A stretch of DNA of 64,000 nucleotides from Pagrus major (Eukaryota > Chordata > Actinopteri > Spariformes > Sparidae), in assembly GCF_040436345.1 (NCBI RefSeq), contig NC_133234.1, forward strand, positions 11,407,446-11,471,445, written 5' to 3'. The position numbers and the translations under genes are program-made. This document shows positions 54,865-64,000 of the stretch, piece by piece (the stretch's first letter is position 1; each line of letters opens with the position of its first letter). The notes under the pieces are model-generated. The model was not told the DNA's origin. It did no database searches and worked only from the letters and a program-made list of their open reading frames with translations.

Positions 54865-56259
54865 CAACATGTGCACAACTTGGCCTTGTTATTATTTTGT
54901 TGGATATGACATTCAATACAGGATTCATAATAATAGACATTATTATTTTAAAGTCAAAACGACACCGTGCAGAGGTTGAACTTCTCAGCTTTAATGAGTC
55001 TCTGATGTAAATGTCCAGTATCAAACAGCTCAATGCAGCGTAAGGGTGTCCTCACAGCGCCACCTTTTGGCAAATCAAATGGTATTACCATGTTACTTAT
55101 TACAACAGAACTATATATAAATGTTATATATACATTATACACACAGTAAAAATCCTCAATATATAATTTACGCATTGGTAAGTCTATGCATTTGATGTGT
55201 AATACTTAAAACATTTTTGCAAAAAGAACATGTAATGCATCAAAGTAAAAATGACTTTCATATTAACAGACTGTATTCAGCATCATTTAGTCAATAAAAA
55301 GGTCTTCAGGATATCACTGAAATTCAAGGACCTGTAACTTTGTCATGTACAGCTCGCCACCAAGCGTTTCACATTCAGCTGCTGCCACAGAGCCCATCAT
55401 CAGGTTCTGACTCCACACATTGTTTAGTCTCATCTATTGCTACCAGAATTAGTGATGACAGCTGCATCCGCATGTCATGTAGTACTTACTGCATGTATCA
55501 TGATTTAAATAGTGTATCACACAAACAACATGTTCTCCTTCTGCTCCTCTTTGCTGAGGTTTGACACGTTTAATGCCCACTGATGAGCTCCCCAAATTCC
55601 TGACACCTGATTGACAGAAATGCCCTTGTAATAGCTTTTCAGATGCTGAGTCCCAAAAATCGTCACAGAAAACAAGACACGAATCTCAAGAGATTTGACT
55701 ACTGCGAAAATGACCTGTCAGGTGACGTCTTAGCACCTCTCTCTTTGTGCATTTGAGCATTTTTGTCAATCAGTCCTCTTTTCTACTATCTTGGTATATT
55801 CATTCCTCTCACTAAAACTCTGCAGGAACAACCAGACGCTCATCTGGTTGCTACCATGCTAATATTGTGCAACAGTAATGTAACTGTGTTGTCAGGGTTT
55901 CTTGCTTTGTACAGTCAGTCTTTAAAAAAGGTTCTAACACTGTTTGTTAATATGGGAGTTAAGAGTGGGACACAGTCTTTAAATCTGTCTAAGTGTTTAA
56001 GATGTTCTGAATGTAGTTTTTTTTAGTGTTTTTTTTTTAGTCCTTATAAAAACGGGAAAGGGACACAGAATACGGAAACACCAGGAAGTAACACTCTGGC
56101 AAGATTTGACCCTAGGCCAGCAGGGGTACGTGTTTGTGGGAGGGTGGGGGTGCCACAATGTCTCACACACAGGAATATTTTTGTCCATCTTCCCTGCTTG
56201 AAACAAGTGAGTCTGATTGTTATGCAGGGATTGGATGTTTTTTATAAGGGAGGGTTTGG

Positions 56260-59200
56260 TCAGTTACTCTGGTTGCCGACCGGAGGGAACTCATTCTCGT
56301 CGTCCAGACAGACGGGGCCCTCCGCGAACTCATGCTCTGGGATGACCTCACCTTTCTGGGCTCCACCGTCCTCAGAGTAACCTGGGGAGGGAAGGAAGGA
56401 GGAAAATGAGTTGGCCTCTTAATACTGATCATAATCTGCGTCCACTGGGAACTCCTGTTTGTTTCACATGTTATGTTTTGGAAAGCATGTACGGTTGTGG
56501 CCTGCTGTAGGTAAAGTTTATAAGAGTTAATAATCATTAATAAAAGGTTTTTGCTGTTGAATCTAGGAAAAGTTTTGGTAAACCTTTACAAGTATAAACA
56601 TCAGTTGCGACTTTATAATAGCCCCCAAATACTGTTCATAGATGAACTACACAATATTTATTAACCATTTTCAAAGTATTACAAACGTCATTTGAACCTT
56701 CACAATAAACAATTGCTTATAAACGTTAACAGCAGCTTTAACTAAAGTTTAACTTCCTATAAATGTATTTATGATTGATTGTTATCATAAATTGTTACCT
56801 AAGTTTCCATCAGTTAATCATGAGGAATACTGTACCCATGAGAGTGGTGGAGGAGGGCGGGGTTGAAGGGAGAGCCACAGTCGCAGCGTATGATTGGCTG
56901 GGTGGTTGGGGAGAGACGTCCTCCAGTTTGTCCTCCTCAATCTGTTCCACCTGCTCCTCGCTGGAGTCAAACAGCCTGCACGAACAGAGAGGACAGAGAC
57001 TGATAAAACCAGCATGATGCAGTGTGACATTTTAAAGCTGCATATGGAAGGTTTTTGTTTTAATTTCAGTTTAGATATACCTTCCAATCCATTTCTTCCC
57101 AGCTCACAATTAATGTTTTGAAATCCAAATGTAGATGATTTTGGGGGGCACCAAACATAAATCATTGCACCTTTTTTGAAGTTACAGCATATTGTTTCAT
57201 GCAGACACGCACTCACATGTGTTTTTGGACCAGAACGCACTCGCCTCCATCCTGTGGATCCACATTATAGATGTAGAGAAGGCCGTCTGAGGACGCCACC
57301 AGCAGGCGAGGGAGCTTCTGAATCCTGACAAACAAAATCACACACAAGATGTGAAGGAACCCACACACAAATGCACCTCTCTCCTTGAATACACGTCCCT
57401 CTCCTGTCTTACGTAGCCAGGGCGCAGATGTTCTTCAGGCCGAACATGTTGAGTCGTACTGTGGCGAAGGCTCTGTCCTGATGCATCATGTCGGACACCT
57501 GGGAGGGCAGGTAGGTGCTGGCTGCTGTGAACATTTTGCCCACGTACGCTGACCATGTAGGAGACTCCTCCTCTTGACTGGTTGGAAACAAGGTGAGCAT
57601 TTTTAACATCGATAAATCATTAGTGGAGACATTTAGATGTTTTCTTCTTTTTGTTCTTTTTATAGTAAGCCATTTTGTTGGATTTCATAGGAACACGAGT
57701 GGGTTGCTTTGCATGATAAATACAGCAGAGGGTGCTGATCGTTCCATGTATTGTCCTCCTCTGAACCATACAGGGTTCAGAGGAGGACCATGGAGACATC
57801 TAATGCAGATAAATTGCAACATGAATGACATGTAATCTTAATCCCCAATAAGAAAATATTTTACCAGGGATAAAAGAAAGAAGTCCCCTTTGACAGCAAA
57901 TAGCGGTTTATTTTGGTCTGGATTAAAGTACAAGCACAAGATTTATCAGAACCATGTCTATGCTGGTAAGTCAATTAATTCATTACTTAAGCTACAGAAA
58001 ACAAATCACTGGCTTCATTCATCAAGTAGAAACGCTGTGTGTGTTTACCTGGGGCTGTGCTGCTCCAGTTTAAAGATATGGACCGTCTCAGTGTTGCTGG
58101 AGGCACACAGGAACTGGGCGTCCGCACTGAAGGACAGTGAACTGATGCTAACGTATCTGATAGAAAGAGGGAATAGATTACATACAGATTTTTATTGGAA
58201 ACAAAATAAACAAGAAAGATTTACTCCAACACAATTGATGTTTCAGAAAGATTTAGCCCAAATGTAGATTTATGTTCATGTTTTTAGATTAGACTGCAGC
58301 ACTGTGAAGTGGTGCGTGATAACAGCCTCTCCAGAATCCAGTATTTCTGCTTTAAAATCAGAGATACTCGGTCAGAGACACTCTGTGTTGTATAATACCA
58401 TCACAATAATGCTAACTAGGAGGCAGTCGAACGCTAATGTTAGCTGTTGTCCAACAGAGGCTAAAATATGTTGTTCGACCATGAAATGTGGTCTGGATTT
58501 TTTCACTATCAATTGTTTTTTCCGTTGCTGATCAATCAGAAAGCCGTGTAAAGATAATTTGTGAGACTCCCTACTTTTATAGGACTAACAACCTGGAAAA
58601 CAGCTGTACAAGCGTGACGTCAGAGGTCATGGTCTTTTGGCCACTGAGCAGCAAGTGTCTGACTCACCTCAACACTAACTGCTGAGTAACAGGAGGGTCA
58701 TTTGAACTACTCACTGTCACAAGCCCTTTGTTTAATCTGGCTTTAACCAAACAACATGAATCATCTTCACCACCATCTGTCCACAGTTTGCTTGTTAACA
58801 GTTTCTAATCTGACTACGTGAAAGAAGTAACGCTGACCTCTTCATCCCTCTGCGGAACTCGAACAGTTTCTGTCCTTCAGGAACGCTGAACACTCTGATA
58901 ACAGTGCCCTGTAGACGAGAACATGTTCAGATAGAATCTGGTGGATGACAAAACAAAAGATCTAAAAAGAAAAAGGAAATCGAGTCCTCACCTTCTCTGA
59001 AGCGCTGGCCAGTTTGGAGCCAGAGGCATTGAAGGTGAGGGCTGCAAGGGGACTGTCATGGGCTTGGATCAGCGTCAGAGTGCTCTGAAGGGGCAAACAA
59101 GTGCGTTCTAATGACATCAGCACCAACCCTGGCCCCAATTGGGGTTACCAAGAGACATGATAAGAACTGCAATTTTCCCTTTGTTGCTATGTTAAGAGTT

Positions 59201-61039
59201 TTAATGCAGCCTCACCAGGTTGTTGGCATCGTAGACGGTGATCTCTCCGATGCTGGCGCTGCCGGGGTACGCCAGGTAGGAGTTACTGTGGTTGACAGAG
59301 AGAGCGCAGAGACCTACAAGACAGTAGAGAGAATGATTTAGGCAGTTTTCTGTCTTGTTCTCTCTTTAAAACACCTATCAATCATGTTTTGGCAGGCTTT
59401 GGTTGCATGCAGGTAAACAAGCGAGAGCAAAAGTGGCTGAACGCATTTGACGATTGCACTGCATCGCATTGCAATCTCGGAACTAATCATCTGATGAGGA
59501 AATAGCTTTTTGTTATCTTTTTTAAACATTTATCGGCATTCATAGATAGGTCGTAGACATCCTCCCTAAACTCCAACCCTATTCTTGCTTCTCCAGTTGC
59601 TAATTAGACTGTAAACAACGACCAGTGCACAGAAGATGAAGTTTTGGCCCGGATATCTGTTTCCTGAATATCTGCTGGCTACAACAGAAGCCCTGAAACA
59701 CTGGCCGTTGCCCCCAGAGGCTTAATCGCCATTAGATGATAGCTGATTGGTTCAGAGGTTGCAATCAATGTAATAGTGTTAATCATTATGCTGTAAATTT
59801 CACTTGTTGCCGTACATATTATCACTTTAAAGTAAGGTAATTGTGGTCTACAAGAATCAATGTACACACTTTATGTGGTCTATACAGATATACAGTAACA
59901 ACTTGAGTGTACCTGAGGGGTTCATCGGTGTGTTCAGCAGGGTCTTGAGTAGTTTCATGTCTTTGATATTGTGGATGTAGACTGACTCCTCCAGGCACAC
60001 CACCAGTCGCTGTGACAGTGACAGACAGAGACATCACAATAACAAAATATATACATGTGAAACCCAGATGCAACAACTCTGAGGATTACAGGTAAATCGA
60101 GATCCATCTCCTTTTCTTACCTGTCTGTTGAGCCTGACGGAGAGGATGTTGTTGGAGTAGCTGTAGTTACAAATCTCTGTACCTTTCTTGAAGTGGTAGA
60201 CGTTCATTCGCCGTGGCATGGACAGACTGACCACCACCACCAGACTGCTGGAGAACAGCCGCTCCACTATATACACGTCTGGACACTCCACTGGGAAGGA
60301 CAGGAGATTGGATACTGATTGCATGCTTTTATTCCGGAGCGTAATGGGAGCTCCGATGTAAGTTCAAATCACAGTTCATGTACAGTAAATTCATAAACAG
60401 CTTCTTCTTTGCTGTCAATTCCTATACATTTTTAATTCTAATTAATCTAATTATGCGCAACGATTGGGCAAATAAATCCACTGCACTTCTGGAAAGTAAT
60501 ACCCCGCGAGCAGGGACTTTTCTGAGGGTGAAATAATATCTCAGGAACGTAATTTGGACCCACAGAGTTCCTCCAAAGGTTCCTAGTATCTTGCGAAGGT
60601 TCCTGCGGTGGAAACTAAAGAGAGAGAACATTAATGAGCTCAAACTGACTCAAACTTTCTCTTTCGTTGTTGCTATTGAGGATTAGAAAATGTAGCGTTC
60701 CTGTTTTTGCCCTCTGTCAACAGCAGAGCAAACATTCTGCAGGCTGTCTGAGGTGAAACTCACCACAGCTCAAACAATACCGTACAGACGTCTATCTCTG
60801 CACTTATGTTGCCTCAGGGAGGAGATACTGGTGTGTCACAGCGCACTTACTGTATGAGTGTCGTGTGATGTTAAACAAATATATTTCCTGTAATTTGAAC
60901 TCCTTCAGATCACTACAAAGAGTCAAGTACACTGTCCTTTGTATTACCTCCTTCATGGATGCAGTCCAGTTTGTCCACAGCAGTGACTGAGAAAAGCCGG
61001 TAGCCAGTCTTGGTGCCCACCGACAGAGACCTACAATAA

Positions 61040-61094
<55 letters not shown>

Positions 61095-62382
61095 CCACAC
61101 CCAGCACTGTTACACTAAAAAATAGCTTAACTGTAATTACAGTTTTTAATTATAGTGATTTAAAAAATAAATGACCCTGAAACACAAACACAATTACAGC
61201 TCAGTTTTTTCAACATTTTTGATGCATGAAGTCGACTTTTGTTGTCGTAAAAATAATCCCACAAAACCTTTTTTTTTTTTCTGTCTGTTTGGTAACACTA
61301 GAACAGATTAGTGGATGGATTTGGAAAAGAAAGAATAGTTTGCTATTGAAAAGCATAGGATTAACCATGCACAGACACACAGACTGCACAAAACAACGGG
61401 TCAAATCTAGGTTGTGGATGCTACACACCACTGCCCTTTTTGATTGCTAGTTTCCATCACGGAAAAAGTGCAAGATGACTGTAACACCATCATCGGCAAA
61501 GCTGTAATGACCAATGCTGACATGAGACGGTCACCAGGTCACACCCCGGCTTGGTAGCCATGATTTCTCCCAGACTATCTTATCTTGTTTAGACAACACA
61601 GCTGCCATTAAAATCTGTTTATTGCCCCCAAAGAAGGCTGCCTTATCTTATCACGGTTGGAAAGAACACGATGACAGAGTTAAGACGGCCCTGTGGACTG
61701 TTTGGACACCTGGTTAGTTTTACAATCAGAGACACAGCAGATGTTTATCCAGGCCAGCACACCTGTAACTGAAGAAGTCAGTGAGGTCTGCTGGATTTGT
61801 ACTGTAGTTTACCCTCTAATAGCAACTTCTGCTTGTAAAGTTGCATTCAATAATGTTTCTATAACCTCAGAACAGACCACATTTGCCCTTACTGTTAAAT
61901 CCAAATAATGAACATGTAAAGATGTATGTTTAGTGTCATGAACCAAGTAGGAAACATTCATTAAACACTGTAGAAAAGGCCTGTTTTCAATAATATGCAT
62001 TAAGCTGAGTCTTGTTACACAACAGCCAGAAGTTTGTACAGTAACCACCTAGTTTAATGTGCAACAGGCCTTGAAGATTAACACAGTGGCCTACTTCACT
62101 TTCAGCTGCTCGAGTCTAATCTAGAAGTTAGCCTGTAGTTACATTTTGGACGCACAAACACAACTGCATGGTTGTTGGCGCTTATTACTAAATCACATAA
62201 CATAAACAAGAGTAGGCTGTTAAATGCGACTGAAAACAATTATGCAACAGTCAGGTGCATCAAGGAGATTGAGTTCACGCTGGGCCCAACTCGCAGGTCG
62301 CTTACGTGGTGTCCTGGTTAAACGAGGCACAGATGAAGCCGCGCTGCGCTTCGAGGGCGTCCGGTGCGTCCTGGGACTCCAT
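56260..62382 (-). CDS. wipi1: WD-repeat phosphoinositide-interacting protein 1 (WIPI1, Atg18 family)
   Basis: Seven-bladed PROPPIN that binds PI3P/PI(3,5)P2 on autophagic and endosomal membranes. Exons on the minus strand: 62382-62306, 61030-60948, 60290-60121, 60009-59913, 59313-59216, 59084-58992, 58908-58838, 58156-58049, 57577-57413, 57324-57217, 56975-56836, 56381-56260, giving 443 codons plus stop (human 446). The lipid-binding FRRG motif is at residues 224-227. Matched blocks include [71 protein letters not shown] and [14 protein letters not shown]. The C-terminus retains GEVIPEHEF and [11 protein letters not shown] chose the ATG giving [15 protein letters not shown]; the frame is open upstream to 62562, so a longer N-terminus cannot be excluded, but that extension is low-complexity and unlike the family. 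A (TG)25 tract abuts the exon 2 acceptor. Confidence 0.95.
57753..57788. repeat. Perfect 15-bp hairpin in wipi1 intron 8
   Basis: gtcctcctctgaacc (57753-57767) and ggttcagaggaggac (57774-57788) are exact reverse complements with a 6-nt loop. Confidence 0.85.
61043..61092. repeat. (AC)25 microsatellite adjoining the wipi1 exon 2 acceptor
   Basis: On the wipi1 (minus) strand this is (TG)25, ending 12 nt before the exon 2 splice junction, in the place of the polypyrimidine tract. Confidence 0.95.
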
Positions 62383-62599
62383 CCGGACCGCCGAGTTCCG
62401 TCTCCTCTCGCCGGTGTCGAGGTCGGAGGCCTCTGGGCTCGGGTCGATCCCCGCCGGAACCCGCTTCCCCTCCTCTGCTCCCCGACTCCAAGCGCCACGC
62501 TCACACTCTTCAGGGGAGAGGAATGTCCGGGCAGGCTGGATCAGATGGCACACATGACACACACCGAGCGGACAATCGGAACAGGATACCAGATGATCG

Positions 62600-62890
62600 A
62601 TAACACCTCCTGAGTGAGCCGTTTCACTTTAATCCCTCGATACTGCTGATATTATGTTATTAACTTCTAATATCCACACAGCAAAACAAAAACAGCTGAT
62701 GGGTGGATGCGTCACGCTGAGGTGCTTCACGATAGGCCGGCGGCAACATGTCAAACCCTCCGCTCCGGCGCTCCTATTGGTCGAGCTGCTTAAAGCCTCC
62801 GATTAATTTGACACAGCAGCTGTCAGTCAAACGAGAGCCGCCTATTTAGGTGAAAAAACGGTTGATTGGCCAATTATACTTTCTGTCTTG
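62600..62890 (-). promoter_or_regulatory. wipi1: wipi1 promoter region
   Basis: ATTGG boxes (CCAAT on the minus strand) occur at 62776-62780 and 62875-62879, the latter forming a gattggccaat palindrome. GC-rich sequence continues into the first exon. No TATA box is evident. Confidence 0.5.
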
Positions 62891-63437
62891 TCACGAGGAA
62901 TTGTTTTGATGATTTCATTGGATAAAATCCGTATCAAGGTTTTTTTCTTTTTTTTCTTTTTTTTGACTTCCCGTCAGCGCAGAGACACATCAACAATCCT
63001 GGGACAGAGACGTTCAAGTGTTTAGCGAGACTATTTGATATTATTCCACCATTTTTTAAAATAACAATGTTGTGTGTTTGTTATTATACTTATTATTCTT
63101 TTTTTTTGCTTATCTTTACCTAAATGTAATACTTTTGCATTACATGTTTATTTAGGCCATTATTATTATTTTTAAGTATTTTACGTGCATGTTTACGTAG
63201 CTTATATGCAAATGTTGAATACTGAAATGTTTTAAATATGGATATATGTAATAGGCTAAAGACAATAAACAGGCTTGTTTTTTTAATGTATGCTGTTGTT
63301 ACCCCTGGGTCAAATTCAATAGCATATAGTATTAAGTTAATTTGTGAGGTACTTGTATTTGTTTAAGTATTTTCATTGTATGTTACTTCATTCTTGTACT
63401 ATAAAGCTATACCTGTTACACTGCAAGTGCATATTTT

Positions 63438-63911
63438 CAGTGATGGCATGTAACTAACTACATTTAAGTACTGCACTTAAGTACAACTTTGAGGTAGTTG
63501 TACTTTACTTGAGTATTTCCATTTTCTGCTACTTTACACTGCCACTCTACTACATTTTGGAGGCAAATATTGTACTCCACTACATTTGTTTGATAATTTT
63601 AGTTACTAGTTGCAGATTACATGCTGCATCAGATTCAAAGTAGCACATTTTTAAATTAAAATTATCGGTCATCAGATTTTTTTAAAAATCATTTGGATAA
63701 TCAGAGTAATATTAGATCTGACAATTGACCTATAGTATACAGTATATATATATACATGAATATATATATATATATATAATATCAGATACTTTAAGACTTT
63801 TACTCAAGTATTATTAAACTGGGTGACTTTCAATCTTACCAAAGTAATATTTTAACACATTATCTTTACTTTTTACTCAGGCATGAGTTTGGCTTACTTT
63901 TTACAACACTG
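63438..63911. mobile_element. hAT-type MITE, copy 2, with perfect 8-bp target-site duplication
   Basis: The element begins CAGTGATGG and ends ACAACACTG (reverse complement CAGTGTTGT). The flanking 8-mers, catatttt at 63430-63437 and catatttt at 63912-63919, are identical. The 474-bp body matches copy 1 near the left end of the window. A (ta)n tract lies inside near 63740-63778. There is no ORF. Confidence 0.9.
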
Positions 63912-64000
63912 CATATTTTATATACAGACTTGCATACATGGTCAGTTTAACAAATATGATGCTTTTTTATAGATTAAACTACCCAACAGAATATAAACCA

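Noticed and set aside
62224-62613. 129-codon plus-strand open frame at the wipi1 first exon
   Set aside because: Antisense to the GC-rich wipi1 first exon. The minus strand matches the WIPI N-terminus.

Overview
This is nuclear DNA from a vertebrate, almost certainly a ray-finned (teleost) fish. Its genes are split into many short GT-AG exons, its proteins are one-to-one matches to human 17q24-q25 genes, introns are compact, and intergenic DNA is rich in CA/GT microsatellites and short non-autonomous transposons of teleost type. I rebuilt the exon structures by hand from splice sites, reading-frame phase and remembered family sequences. No alignment was run.

Layout, left to right: (1) 1-2700, repeat-rich intergenic DNA. 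(2) 2874-21100 (+), slc38a10, an amino-acid transporter with 11 membrane segments in its family and a long cytosolic tail. (3) 22679-24188 (-), ndufaf8, a twin-CX9C complex I assembly factor, ending tail-to-tail with slc38a10. (4) 24632-28570 (+), tepsin (AP-4 accessory protein), divergent from ndufaf8 across a 443-bp promoter with two CCAAT boxes. (5) 31634-32730 (-), a fam104a/VCF1-like p97 cofactor. (6) 34110-36334 (+), amz2 (archaemetzincin-2). (7) 37326-41920 (-), slc16a6 (MCT7). (8) 46331-54178 (+), arsg (lysosomal arylsulfatase G). (9) 56260-62382 (-), wipi1 (PI3P-binding autophagy propeller). (10) 62600-64000, wipi1 promoter and a hAT-type MITE with an intact 8-bp target duplication. 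All eight coding sequences rebuild in frame from ATG to stop with no disabling break.

The gene order joins two blocks that I recall as separate on human chromosome 17: SLC38A10-NDUFAF8-TEPSIN (17q25.3) and AMZ2-SLC16A6-ARSG-WIPI1 (17q24.2), with a FAM104 gene between. The genes do not form one pathway; several concern lysosomes, trafficking and autophagy (tepsin, arsg, wipi1).

The strongest unusual signal is a pair of tandem, equal-length (125 nt), equal-phase, homologous exons in slc38a10 (7691-7815 and 8668-8792). Phase allows exactly one of them per transcript. They swap residues 165-206, including the start of a core transmembrane helix. Other notable points are a U12-type intron in tepsin, a predicted ~200-residue E/R/K single alpha helix in the slc38a10 tail, a perfect 31-bp hairpin in the likely amz2 3'UTR, a GC-AG intron, a (TG)25 tract beside a wipi1 splice acceptor, and several MITE families sharing a TTAA-AGG terminus.
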